From Aquibium sp. ELW1220 (GTDB lineage Bacteria > Pseudomonadota > Alphaproteobacteria > Rhizobiales > Rhizobiaceae), in contig NZ_JAOAOQ010000005.1 in assembly GCF_030398385.1 (NCBI RefSeq), positions 1 to 64,000 on the forward strand: a DNA stretch of 64,000 nt, written 5' to 3'. A program made the translations under genes and the position numbers. Shown here in pieces: positions 1 through 8,321 of the stretch. Each line of letters starts with the position of its first letter. The first letter of the stretch is position 1. Below the pieces are notes generated by a model. The model worked only from the letters and a program-made list of their open reading frames with translations, did not search any database and was not told the origin of the DNA.

Positions 1-456
1 GAACTGGTCGCGCAGCGTGTCCATGACCGGCGCGACGTTTCCACCGCCTTGTACCGCCGCCCGGAACGGCCCTTCGATCGTCGCCCACAGCGCGTCCGAG
101 CGAGGCAGCACCTGGCCTTCCAGCTGTGCCCGCAGGTCGTCGCGCAGGGCGAATTCTCGCCAGTAGCCGCGCCGCGCCTTGTCCTCCTGCTTGAGTTCGG
201 CGATCCGTGCGAGGTTCCTGGTGACGAGTTCCGGATGAACCACCGCCTCGTTGGCCAGCAGGTAGGATTCCACCAGGAACATCGGCGGTGGCAGGATGTC
301 GGCTATCAGATCCTTGCCGCCGACGATCTCGCCGTAGAGCGGGCCGTTGACCTGCAGGGTCTTCAGGGCGTGGTTCTGGATGCCGACGGTGATGCCGATC
401 CCGATTCCCACGAAAGCTGCAATTGCGATGACGACCTGCCAGATTCGGAGAGACAT
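1..456 (-). CDS. Methyl-accepting chemotaxis protein, N-terminal part (cut by window edge)
   Basis: This is the first 152 residues of a gene running off the left edge. Residues about 7-27 form a hydrophobic membrane anchor, followed by a ligand-sensing region with the sequence PPPMFLVESYLLANEAV and a charged helix, as in the periplasmic sensor part of rhizobial chemoreceptors. The HAMP and signalling domains would lie outside the window, so the family call rests on the sensor region alone. A GGAG-like ribosome site precedes the ATG. A sensor histidine kinase with the same sensor type is the main alternative. Confidence 0.7.
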   Translation of the reverse strand, partial: MSLRIWQVVIAIAAFVGIGIGITVGIQNHALKTLQVNGPLYGEIVGGKDLIADILPPPMFLVESYLLANEAVVHPELVTRNLARIAELKQEDKARRGYWREFALRDDLRAQLEGQVLPRSDALWATIEGPFRAAVQGGGNVAPVMDTLRDQF

Positions 457-678
457 GAGGGGCCTTTTTTGCGGAGGAGATGCGCGCCGCTATGAACGCT
501 AGTTGACGTAGCGGGAACATTGCAGAACGTTGCTAACGAAAGCTTGTCGCCTGCACCGTGTGCAGCAAGCACAGACCACAGCCATCGGCTGAATTCCGGG
601 CCTTCTTGCGGTGTTCCGCTGCGCCACATTGAGATTCCGGACCGCGTGGGATACCTCCGGTGAAACGGATCAGCATCC

Positions 679-1488
679 ATGACGGCGACGGAAAAGAAGA
701 ACGGCTCGCGCGGGGTCCAGTCGATCGACACGGGCGGCGTGGTGCTCAATGCCCTCGCCCGGGCGACGGGGCCGCTGAAGCTCCGTGACCTCGCCGAACA
801 GACCGGCATGGCGGCCGCGCAGCTGCATCCCTATCTCGTCTCCTTCCGGAAGATGGGCATGGTCGAGCAGACCGAAGCCGGCCACTACCAGCTCGGCTCC
901 TTCGCGCTGCATCTCGGCCTGACGCGGCTTCGCAACCAGAACGCCTACCGCGAGACGGTGCGTCGCGTCGCAGGCCTTGCGGACGACCTGCAACTGATGA
1001 TCGCGGTGACTGTGTGGGGGCTGCATGGGCCGACGATCGTGTACGTGCAGGAGTCCTCTGCGCGCATCCATGCCAACGTCCAGGTCGGCAACATCTTCCT
1101 GATGACGGCCACCGCAACGGGCAAGGTGTTCGCCGCCTGGCTGCCGCGCGCCGTGACGCAGCCGATGATCCGGCAGGAGCGGTCCGACCGGACGCTGCTC
1201 GAGCGCGGCCCGTTCGAATTCGACGAAGACCGCTACTGGGCCGAGGTACGCGAGGTTGCGGCGAAGGGCCACGCCGTGACACGCGACCTGCCGATCCCCG
1301 GGGTCAGCGCGGTCGCGGCTCCGGTCTTCGATCACACCGGACAGATGCAGCTGGCGCTGACGGCGATCGGTCCGACCGGAATGATCGATCTCGCCGACGA
1401 CGGGCTGGCCGTCCGCGGGCTTCTGCGCTTCACGCGGAAGCTGTCCAACGAACTGGGCTACCGCGAGGACGTCAGCGCCGACGCATGA
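679..1488 (+). CDS. IclR-family transcriptional regulator
   Basis: A 269-residue DNA-binding regulator. Residues about 13-70 form the winged helix-turn-helix (SIDTGGVVLNALA, then LRDLAEQTGMAAAQLHPYL), followed by the IclR effector domain, including the stretch around residues 130-150 with TATGKVFAAWLP. Its length is normal for the family. It is followed by the convergent EamA permease gene, which overlaps its last 17 bases. It is the only regulator next to the TRAP/SDR/flavoprotein genes and probably controls them. The effector cannot be read from sequence. Confidence 0.9.
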   Translation: MTATEKKNGSRGVQSIDTGGVVLNALARATGPLKLRDLAEQTGMAAAQLHPYLVSFRKMGMVEQTEAGHYQLGSFALHLGLTRLRNQNAYRETVRRVAGLADDLQLMIAVTVWGLHGPTIVYVQESSARIHANVQVGNIFLMTATATGKVFAAWLPRAVTQPMIRQERSDRTLLERGPFEFDEDRYWAEVREVAAKGHAVTRDLPIPGVSAVAAPVFDHTGQMQLALTAIGPTGMIDLADDGLAVRGLLRFTRKLSNELGYREDVSADA

Positions 1489-2368
1489 TGTCGAGGGAAA
1501 CGAGCAGGCCGGCCGAGGCAAGCGTCACGCCCAGCCATTGCGAGACGCTCGGTGCTTCTCCCGCAAGGGGGATCGCGAGCATCACCGCGGCGGGCGGCAG
1601 CAGTGCGGGAAACAGCGAGGCCGTTCCTGCCCCGAGGCGGCGGACGCAGCCGGCAAAGGAAACGATCGCCACTGCGCCGCCGAGCACGCCCTGGTACAAT
1701 GCCTGAAGGGCCCAGGCCGCCGGCGGGTGATCCGGTACGCCGAAGATGACGAGATAGAACGGCAGCAGGCAGAGCGCAGCGCTCAGCGAAACCGCGGCAG
1801 TCGTCTCCATCGCGGGAAGCTGCCAGCGGCCAACCAGCCAGGTGAAGCAGCCCCAAAGCGAACCCGACGCCACGAAGCAGAGGTCGCCGATCCATGCGGG
1901 TGTGCCGGATGCCGGCGTCGCCGGCTGGTCCGTCGCGATTGCAACGAGACCGGCAGCCAGCAGAGCGATGCCGACGCGTCGGTGCCCGGGCACCGGCCGC
2001 CCACCCACCAGGGCCGACAGGGCGTTCGCCGTCAGCATGGTCACGCCGGGAGAGATGACCACCGCATGCGCGAGCGGGGCGATGCCGTAGCCCGTGTTGA
2101 TGAGGAACGCGAAAGGCGGTCCGATGAGAACCGTCAGGACCGCGATCCGCCGCGGCGGCAACGCCGCACGGCAGCCGCTGCGCAGCAGAAGCAGGGGCGC
2201 AAGCAGAATGGCGGCGACACCGAACCGCAGCATGGCGAGATCGGCGCTGGAAAAGCCGTCGGCGCGACCGATGGCCGTGCCGACATTGTAGAAGGCCCAG
2301 CAGAAGGTCGCGGCGAAGCCGAGCGCGATGCCTTGCGCGCGCCCGGTATCTGCCGATGGCCCGGTCAA
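1472..2368 (-). CDS. EamA/DMT-family membrane transporter
   Basis: A 298-residue inner-membrane protein of the drug/metabolite transporter superfamily, with about ten hydrophobic segments arranged as two EamA repeats. I chose the TTG at 2366-2368 because it overlaps the TGA stop of the upstream flavoprotein gene, indicating translational coupling, and because the first transmembrane segment (ALGFAATFCWAFYNVG) follows at once. A longer reading frame continues upstream but lies inside the flavoprotein gene. The substrate is unknown; export of a metabolite of the neighbouring pathway is possible. Confidence 0.8.
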   Translation of the reverse strand: MTGPSADTGRAQGIALGFAATFCWAFYNVGTAIGRADGFSSADLAMLRFGVAAILLAPLLLLRSGCRAALPPRRIAVLTVLIGPPFAFLINTGYGIAPLAHAVVISPGVTMLTANALSALVGGRPVPGHRRVGIALLAAGLVAIATDQPATPASGTPAWIGDLCFVASGSLWGCFTWLVGRWQLPAMETTAAVSLSAALCLLPFYLVIFGVPDHPPAAWALQALYQGVLGGAVAIVSFAGCVRRLGAGTASLFPALLPPAAVMLAIPLAGEAPSVSQWLGVTLASAGLLVSLDIMRRR

Positions 2369-4089
2369 TCGTTGGCGCCGGACAGGTGCCGCGCGGCGAT
2401 GTAGCCGAAAGTGACAGCGGGGCCGAGCGTGATCCCGCCGCCCGGATAGTTCCCGCCCATGATGCTCGCCGCGTCGTTGCCGACGGAATAGAGGCCGCCG
2501 ATCGCGCGTCCCGCTTCGTCGAGAACCTGGGCGTTCTCGTTGCAGCGCAGGCCCGCAAAGGTGCCGAGGTCGCCGACCACCAGCTTGACGGCGTAGTACG
2601 GCCCTTTGCCGATCGGTGCGACACAAGGGTTGGGCTTGTGCTCCGGATCGCCCAGCGAACGGTTGTAGGAGGTCGAGCCCTTGCCGAACTCGGGGTCCTC
2701 GCCGCGCACGGCGTGGACATTGAAGGCGTCGACCGTTCGCCGCAGCGTGACCGGATCGGCGCCTATACGGCCGGCCAGTTCCTCCAGCGTCGCGCCTTCC
2801 AGGAGATAGCCCGACCTGACGTGCTGGCGGAAGGGCACCGGGGCAGGCTTGACGTAGCCGAGGCCGTATTTGCGCAGCACGTGGTGGTCGGCGATGAAGA
2901 AGGCGCAGATCTCGCCGTCCTCCTCGCGGCAGCGCGCGACCATGGCCTGGCAGAAATCGTGATAGGAGTCCGCCTCATTGACGAAGCGCCGGCCCGAGCG
3001 GGTGACCGCGATGACGCCGGGCTTCGAGCGGTCGACGAAATGGGGAAACGTGCCCATCGTCCCATCCGGCTTCACCGGCCGCGAGATCGGCACCCAGGCC
3101 GCGGCATGGGGCAGGCTCGTGTCGACGGTCGCGCCGGCGGCCTCGCCGAGCCGCAACCCGTCGCCGGTGTTGCCGGGAGGGGCCGGGGAAGCGTGCTCAT
3201 ATCCGGTCGGTGCATGCGGGAACATCGCCTTCCGGCGCACCGGATCCTGCGGGAAGCCGCCGGCCGCGAGCACCACGCCCTTGCGGGCGAGGATCTCGAC
3301 CGGTCCTTCGGCCGTGTCGACGATGGCGCCCGTCACCCTGCCCCGCTCGTCCTTCAGCAGTTCCCGTACCGGCGAGCGCGTCCAGATCGGCACGCCCTTG
3401 TCGAAACAGGACTTCGCCAGCCGCGCCACGAGAGCGTTGCCGTTCATCAGCCGCATCGGACGGCCGTGGAAAGCCATGTCGCGCAGGAATTTAACGAACA
3501 GCTTTCCGACGTAGAAGGCCGACACGGGGGAGCGCATGACGTTGAAGAAGTGGAGCAGCTCCTTGCCCGATCCGATCATCATGCCGAGGAAGGTGATCTC
3601 GGCCAGCGGCGGGCGGAGCCGCTTGATCTCCGGGCCGAGTTCGCGTCCGTCGAACGGACGCGCGACGATCGAGCGCCCGGCATCCATGCCGCCGGGTGCC
3701 GTGGGATGATAGTCGGCGAAGGTCGGCCCGAGATCGAACTGCAGCGCCGTGTTCTGCTCGTAGAATTCCACCGCCTTCGGCCCCGCCTCGAGGAAGGCCT
3801 CCACCCGTCGCTCGTCGAAATGCTCGCCGGTTTCGTGGCGCATGTAGGTGCGCGCCTTGTCGATGGAATCGTCGATGCCCGCGCGTCTGGCGGGACCGTT
3901 GCAGGGGATCCACATCCAGCCGCCGGAGCGGGCCGTTGTGCCGCCGAACACCGGCTCCTTCTCGACCACGAGCACGTCCAGCCGCCGGTGCGCTGCCGAA
4001 ACGGCCGTGGCCAGGCCGCCGGCGCCCGATCCGACCACCAGCACGTCGCATTCGTGTTTCTTCATCTGCATGTTCGACAGGTCCATCAT
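2365..4089 (-). CDS. FAD-dependent oxidoreductase, KstD/fumarate-reductase flavoprotein family
   Basis: A protein of about 575 residues with an N-terminal FAD-binding motif (VLVVGSGAGG), followed by GGTTARSGGWMWIPCN. The latter is the signature of 3-ketosteroid delta-1-dehydrogenases and related FAD_binding_2 enzymes. The C-terminus carries GGNYPGGGITLGPAVTFGY, the second FAD-contacting segment of the family. It probably desaturates or reduces an enone-like substrate; a steroid substrate is not implied, since relatives act on many compounds. The start is taken at the ATGATG just after the SDR stop; a start at 4125 would overlap the SDR gene by 23 bases. Confidence 0.8.
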   Translation of the reverse strand: MMDLSNMQMKKHECDVLVVGSGAGGLATAVSAAHRRLDVLVVEKEPVFGGTTARSGGWMWIPCNGPARRAGIDDSIDKARTYMRHETGEHFDERRVEAFLEAGPKAVEFYEQNTALQFDLGPTFADYHPTAPGGMDAGRSIVARPFDGRELGPEIKRLRPPLAEITFLGMMIGSGKELLHFFNVMRSPVSAFYVGKLFVKFLRDMAFHGRPMRLMNGNALVARLAKSCFDKGVPIWTRSPVRELLKDERGRVTGAIVDTAEGPVEILARKGVVLAAGGFPQDPVRRKAMFPHAPTGYEHASPAPPGNTGDGLRLGEAAGATVDTSLPHAAAWVPISRPVKPDGTMGTFPHFVDRSKPGVIAVTRSGRRFVNEADSYHDFCQAMVARCREEDGEICAFFIADHHVLRKYGLGYVKPAPVPFRQHVRSGYLLEGATLEELAGRIGADPVTLRRTVDAFNVHAVRGEDPEFGKGSTSYNRSLGDPEHKPNPCVAPIGKGPYYAVKLVVGDLGTFAGLRCNENAQVLDEAGRAIGGLYSVGNDAASIMGGNYPGGGITLGPAVTFGYIAARHLSGAND

Positions 4090-4102
4090 TGGGTTGGCGC
4101 GG

Positions 4103-4855
4103 TCAGGCGGCGAGGTATCCGCCATCGACGGGCAGCAGCACTCCGGTGACGTAGGTTGAGAGATCGGACGCGAGGAAGAGCACGGGGCCGACCAGTTCCT
4201 CCGGCTCGCCGACGCGCCGGAGCGGTGTGTGCGCCATGAAGCGGCCGATGGCCTCGGGCGTCTCGCGGGTCACTTTCGTCATCGGCGTGGCGATGACACC
4301 GGGCGCGATCGCATTGACGCGGATGCCGTCCGGGGCGAGGTCGTGGGCGAGCGCACGGGTCAGCTGCAGCACCGCGCCCTTGCTTGCGGCGTAGGCGCCG
4401 AGTCCGGGTCCGGCCGAGACCGACATGATCGATCCGAGATTGACGATCCGGCCGCGGGTTTCGCGCAACTGCGGCAGGAAGGCGCGCACCATGTTGCGTA
4501 CGCCGTCGACGTTCACCCGGAAGATGTCCTCCCAGTCCTCGTCGAACCGAGCGTCGTCGACGGGGGTGCGCCGGATGATTCCAGCGTTGTTGACCAGGAT
4601 GGCCGCCGGCCCGAAGGCCTCCCGGGAGGCTGAGGCGAAGCGGTCGACCGATGCGCGGTCCGCGACGTCGACCTCGAAGGCACCTGCCTCGCCGCCTTCC
4701 TGGCGAATGGCCGCCGCCGTCGCTTCGACAGCCGGGCCGTTGACGTCGCAGATGGATAGGCGGGCACCAGCCCTTGCCAGGCCGCGCGCAATCGCCTGGC
4801 CGTTGCCTTGCGCTGCTCCGGTCACCACCGCGACCACTCCCCTGATGCCCTGCAT
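4103..4855 (-). CDS. SDR-family NAD(P)-dependent oxidoreductase
   Basis: A 250-residue classical short-chain dehydrogenase. The nucleotide-binding motif TGAAQGNG is at residues 12-19, NNAG at 89-92, and the catalytic triad is Ser142, Tyr155 and Lys159 (YAASK). It ends in DGGYLAA, as in 3-oxoacyl-reductase-like and glucose-dehydrogenase-like SDRs. A strong AGGAGG site precedes the ATG. It is the first gene of a minus-strand set (SDR, flavoprotein, EamA permease) divergent from the TRAP transporter, so it probably oxidises a hydroxyl group of the imported substrate. Confidence 0.9.
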   Translation of the reverse strand: MQGIRGVVAVVTGAAQGNGQAIARGLARAGARLSICDVNGPAVEATAAAIRQEGGEAGAFEVDVADRASVDRFASASREAFGPAAILVNNAGIIRRTPVDDARFDEDWEDIFRVNVDGVRNMVRAFLPQLRETRGRIVNLGSIMSVSAGPGLGAYAASKGAVLQLTRALAHDLAPDGIRVNAIAPGVIATPMTKVTRETPEAIGRFMAHTPLRRVGEPEELVGPVLFLASDLSTYVTGVLLPVDGGYLAA

Positions 4856-4879
4856 ACGTCCTCCTCGGCATTCGTTATG

Positions 4880-4948
4880 TGCAAATGCGTTTGACTATAG
4901 CGAATTTTCTTATTGAGCCAAGCCGCGGAATTTGCAAGATTGCGTTTG
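4880..4948. promoter_or_regulatory. Divergent promoter region with a near-direct repeat
   Basis: The 175-base gap between the SDR and dctP genes contains TGCAAATGCGTTTG at 4880-4893 and TGCAAGATTGCGTTTG at 4933-4948. They form a direct repeat 53 bases apart, flanking the AT-rich core of the gap. This is a good candidate regulator site for the nearby IclR protein, but nothing in the sequence proves which protein binds. Confidence 0.4.
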
Positions 4949-4999
4949 CTCCGGGAGGATGTCGGCGGGCAGGCTCCGCTCGTTCCCGGCAGGCGAAGC

Positions 5000-5015
5000 G
5001 CCGCCTCGAGGCGGC
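5000..5015. repeat. Perfect 16-base palindrome before dctP
   Basis: GCCGCCTCGAGGCGGC is fully self-complementary and ends five bases before the GGAGGAAGAG ribosome site of dctP. It could be an operator or, in the transcript, a stem next to the ribosome site. Confidence 0.4.
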
Positions 5016-5030
5016 AAAAGGGAGGAAGAG

Positions 5031-6062
5031 ATGAGACGTTACGTCGTTGCCGCCGCGTTGGCGGCGTCCGTTGCATTCACCGGGTCGGCCATGGCCCAGA
5101 GCTTCGATCTTCAGAGCGTGTTCGGTCTCAATGTACCGTCGATCGGACCGAGCCCCGTCAACTGGGCCGAGAAGGTGCGCCTGATGACGGCCGGCGAGGT
5201 CGACATCAAGGTGCACGGCGCTGGCGACTTCGTGCCGCCGTTCGAGGTTTTCGGCGCGGTTTCCACCGGCGCGATCCCCATGGGCTTCGACTGGATCGGC
5301 TACTGGGCCGGAACCATTCCCGTCGCCAACCTCATCGGCTCCATGCCTTTCGGGCCTTCCCCCGAAATCGCGCTCGGCTGGATGTTCAATGGCGGCGGCC
5401 TCGAGATCATCCAGAAGGCCTATGATCCGCACGGCGTGAAGATCATCCCCTGCCACCTCGTCGTGCCGGAAGCCGGCGGCTGGTTCAACAAGGAGATCAA
5501 CAGCGCCGAGGACCTGAAGGGTCTCAACATGCGCATCGCCGGCCTTGGCGGCAAGGCGCTGGCAAAGCTCGGCGCCAACACCCAGCTCGTACCCGCGGGC
5601 GAGATCTACGTGTCGCTGGAAACCGGCCGTATCGACGCGGCGGAATTCTCCGCACCGCAGCTCGACAAGGGATTCGGCTTCCAGAAGATCGTCAAGAACT
5701 ACTACTTCCCCGGCTGGCACCAGCCCTCGAGCTGGGACTCCATCATCATCAACATGGAGGTCTGGAAGGGCTTCACCGAGGACCAGCAGAAGATCATGGT
5801 GGAGGCCTGCAAGGCCAACATCACCGAGAACATGGCCGACCAGCTGAACGCGCAGGTCGCCGCCATCGAGGAGATCGAGGCCGCAGGCGCGACGGTCAAG
5901 CGCTTCCCCGACGAGGTGCTGTCCGCCATGCGGACCGCCGCATCGGAGGTGATGCAGGAGGAAGCCGCGAAGGATCCGATCTTCAAGGAGGCCTACGAGT
6001 CGCTGACCGCCTATATCGAGCGCACCGCACGCTGGGCTGAACTGCAGGCTCTTCCGCGCTAA
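5031..6062 (+). CDS. dctP: TRAP transporter solute-binding protein (DctP family)
   Basis: A 343-residue periplasmic binding protein. The signal peptide spans residues 1-23 with probable cleavage after AMA. The body has typical DctP features: WAEKVRLMTAGEVDIKVHG near the start, and GLNMRIAGLGGKALAKLG with the conserved arginine that contacts a substrate carboxylate. I chose the ATG at 5031 because the strong GGAGGAAGAG site is directly upstream and the signal peptide starts there; an earlier in-frame start would bury the signal peptide. It delivers a carboxylate-type substrate to DctQM; the ligand is unknown. Confidence 0.9.
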   Translation: MRRYVVAAALAASVAFTGSAMAQSFDLQSVFGLNVPSIGPSPVNWAEKVRLMTAGEVDIKVHGAGDFVPPFEVFGAVSTGAIPMGFDWIGYWAGTIPVANLIGSMPFGPSPEIALGWMFNGGGLEIIQKAYDPHGVKIIPCHLVVPEAGGWFNKEINSAEDLKGLNMRIAGLGGKALAKLGANTQLVPAGEIYVSLETGRIDAAEFSAPQLDKGFGFQKIVKNYYFPGWHQPSSWDSIIINMEVWKGFTEDQQKIMVEACKANITENMADQLNAQVAAIEEIEAAGATVKRFPDEVLSAMRTAASEVMQEEAAKDPIFKEAYESLTAYIERTARWAELQALPR

Positions 6063-6069
6063 GGAAGGA

Positions 6070-6096
6070 GCGGGCCCGGCCGGGTGCCGGGCCCGC
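6070..6096 (+). repeat. Intercistronic hairpin between dctP and dctQ
   Basis: An 11-base stem (GCGGGCCCGGC / GCCGGGCCCGC) with a five-base loop lies just after the dctP stop codon. Such hairpins behind binding-protein genes often stabilise the upstream message, keeping binding protein more abundant than the membrane subunits. Confidence 0.6.
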
Positions 6097-6155
6097 GCTG
6101 CGCGGACGATGCAGAGCCGCGAGCGTCCGGGATGAGGCGGAACAGGGAGGTCGGA

Positions 6156-6728
6156 TTGAAGCGCGTCACAGATGCCGTGTTTCGTGTACTCGTGACGCCG
6201 GGCGAACTCGTCGGCTGGCTGATCCTGCCCCTGATCGTCTCGGTCCTGCTGACGGTGCTGGCGGCGCAGATGGGCTGGAACGCGTTCCTGCGATGGGAGG
6301 CGTCGATTCCCGTTCTCGGCAACGCGATCACGGTCAACTCGCTGGCCGACCTGCAATGGTACATCTTCGCGATCATCGCGATCTTCGGCGGGGTCTACGC
6401 CTTCCGCGACGATCAGCATGTCAGCGTCGACGTCTTTTCGTCCGCGCTCCCCCGTCGCGTGCGGCTGGGTCTTTCTCTCTTCGGTGACCTTGTCTTCCTC
6501 CTGCCCTTCTGTGCCATCATCGTCTGGTACGGATGGAGCTTCACCCTTACAGCCTTCAATTCGGGCGAGGGTTCGAGCTATGGCGGCCTGATGGATCGCT
6601 GGCTCATCAAGGCGATCATCCCGCTGGGCTTCGCGCTCCTGGGCATCGCGGCCTTCGTTCGTGCGATCGCGACGATCCATTCCCTCCTGCAGCCCTCCTC
6701 CGGGGCGCGACCTGGCGACGACCGATGA
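6156..6728 (+). CDS. dctQ: TRAP transporter small membrane subunit (DctQ family)
   Basis: About 190 residues with four hydrophobic segments, as usual for DctQ. The region LADLQWYIFAIIAIFGGVYAFRDDQHVSVDVF holds the conserved tryptophan and R-x-x-x-H-V-x-V-D element of the family. I chose the TTG at 6156 because AGGGAGG lies five bases before it. An in-frame ATG at 6132 has no comparable site. Its stop overlaps the dctM start. It pairs with DctM to form the sodium-driven carrier. Confidence 0.85.
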   Translation: MKRVTDAVFRVLVTPGELVGWLILPLIVSVLLTVLAAQMGWNAFLRWEASIPVLGNAITVNSLADLQWYIFAIIAIFGGVYAFRDDQHVSVDVFSSALPRRVRLGLSLFGDLVFLLPFCAIIVWYGWSFTLTAFNSGEGSSYGGLMDRWLIKAIIPLGFALLGIAAFVRAIATIHSLLQPSSGARPGDDR

Positions 6729-8050
6729 TGGAATATCTCTGGCCGATGGCGATGCTGGTCGCCCTGATGCTCGGCGTCTTCTCCGGCTATCCGGTGGGCT
6801 TCGTTCTGTCGGGCATCGGCATCGTCTTTGCGGTCGTCGCAGGCGTCCCGATGATCTTCCTGTCCACCGGCGTCTCGCGCATCTATTCCGGCATCCTGAC
6901 CAACTGGCTGCTGATCGCCATCCCGCTCTTCGTCTTCATGGGGCTGATGCTGGAACGGTCGGGCGTAGCCGAGCGGCTCCTGCGTTCGCTGGCGGCGCTG
7001 TTTGGACGTCTGCCCGGCGGCTACGCCTTCGCCGTCGCCATCATCGGTGTCGTGATGGCTGCCTCGACCGGGATCATCGGCGCTTCAGTCGTGCTGATGG
7101 GCATGATGGCGCTGCCCGCAATGACCCAGGCCCGCTACGACCCGCGCATCTCGACCGGCCTCATCGCTGCCTCGGGTACGCTCGGCATCCTCATTCCCCC
7201 GTCGATCATGCTGATCGTGCTCGGCGACCAGCTGCGCATCTCGGTCGGAGATCTCTTCATCGGCGCCATTGGACCGGGCCTGCTCCTCGCGGGACTGTAT
7301 TTTCTCTATCTGATCGCCGTCGCGATGTTCCAGCCACATCGCATGCCGCCGGCCGACCACCTGCAGGCGCAAAGCCCCTCGGCCGCCATCGTCGGCCTCG
7401 CGCGCGACCTCCTGGCGCCAGTCCTGCTGATCGCCTCGGTGCTCGGGACCATCATCACCGGAATCGCGACGCCGACCGAAGCCGCTGCCATTGGCGCGGC
7501 CGGCGCGATGCTGCTCGCGCTCCTGTCGGGAAGGCTCAACCTGGCTACGCTTCGGGCTTCGCTGCGGGACACGACCAAGACCACGGCGATGATCGTCTTC
7601 GTGATGATCGGCGCGACGATCTTCTCCGTCATCTTCCGCCGGCTGGGCGGCGACCAGATGGTCATCCACGCCTTCGACGCCCTGGGCACGGCTCCCTACA
7701 TGGTGCTCTTCGCCATCATGGCCCTGGTCTTTCTGCTCGGCTTCTTTCTCGACTGGGTCGAGATCGCGCTGGTCGTCGTGCCACTTGTGGCACCGGTGGT
7801 CGCAAGCCTCGACTTCGGGATGTCGCAGAACGAGACGCTGACGTGGTTCGCCATCGCGCTTGCGGTGAACATGCAGACGTCGTTCCTGACGCCGCCCTTC
7901 GGCTATGCCCTGTTCTATCTTCGCGGCGTGGCCACTGGCATATCGATCGGAACGATCTACCGCGGCATCATCCCCTTCGTGCTGCTGCAACTCCTCGCGC
8001 TGTTGCTGCTGATCGCGTTCCCGCAGATCAGCCTCTGGCTGATCGGGTAG
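6725..8050 (+). CDS. dctM: TRAP transporter large permease (DctM family)
   Basis: A 441-residue polytopic membrane protein with about twelve hydrophobic stretches. Family landmarks include FVFMGLMLERSGVAERLL, AASGTLGILIPPSIMLIVLGD and the C-terminal FLTPPFGYALFYLRGV. The ATGATG start overlaps the dctQ stop, giving translational coupling. With DctP and DctQ this makes a complete tripartite importer, probably for the substrate handled by the SDR and flavoprotein encoded on the other strand. Confidence 0.9.
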   Translation: MMEYLWPMAMLVALMLGVFSGYPVGFVLSGIGIVFAVVAGVPMIFLSTGVSRIYSGILTNWLLIAIPLFVFMGLMLERSGVAERLLRSLAALFGRLPGGYAFAVAIIGVVMAASTGIIGASVVLMGMMALPAMTQARYDPRISTGLIAASGTLGILIPPSIMLIVLGDQLRISVGDLFIGAIGPGLLLAGLYFLYLIAVAMFQPHRMPPADHLQAQSPSAAIVGLARDLLAPVLLIASVLGTIITGIATPTEAAAIGAAGAMLLALLSGRLNLATLRASLRDTTKTTAMIVFVMIGATIFSVIFRRLGGDQMVIHAFDALGTAPYMVLFAIMALVFLLGFFLDWVEIALVVVPLVAPVVASLDFGMSQNETLTWFAIALAVNMQTSFLTPPFGYALFYLRGVATGISIGTIYRGIIPFVLLQLLALLLLIAFPQISLWLIG

Positions 8051-8246
8051 AACGGGCTTCCGCCGGGGCCCTTGCCGTCAACCCGTATCGATCAGGGTCA
8101 CTGGCCCATGCGGGACCAACGATGGGAATGGGGCGAGGCCGGGACTGCCGCTTCCGACCCACCTGCACAACGCCTGTCCTTCCCGCAGGCGGGATGCTCT
8201 GCGTCTTGACCCAGATCAACGCGCGCTCCGCATCGGCGATATATAT

Positions 8247-8260
8247 ATTCATATGAGAAT
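8247..8260. promoter_or_regulatory. AT-rich inverted repeat upstream of the sulfide:quinone oxidoreductase gene
   Basis: The 270-base gap after dctM is GC-rich except for 8240-8260, where an ATAT run leads into ATTC-N6-GAAT. This resembles the ATTC/GAAT half-sites described for persulfide-sensing ArsR regulators (SqrR/BigR), though the spacing differs from the one I recall. No such regulator gene is nearby. Nothing else was recognised in the gap. Confidence 0.35.
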
Positions 8261-8321
8261 GTGAGCCCAGGCCAGTGCGGAACGTTTCGCGCATCCGCCC
8301 TGCCTGGTCGGGGGGAAATGC

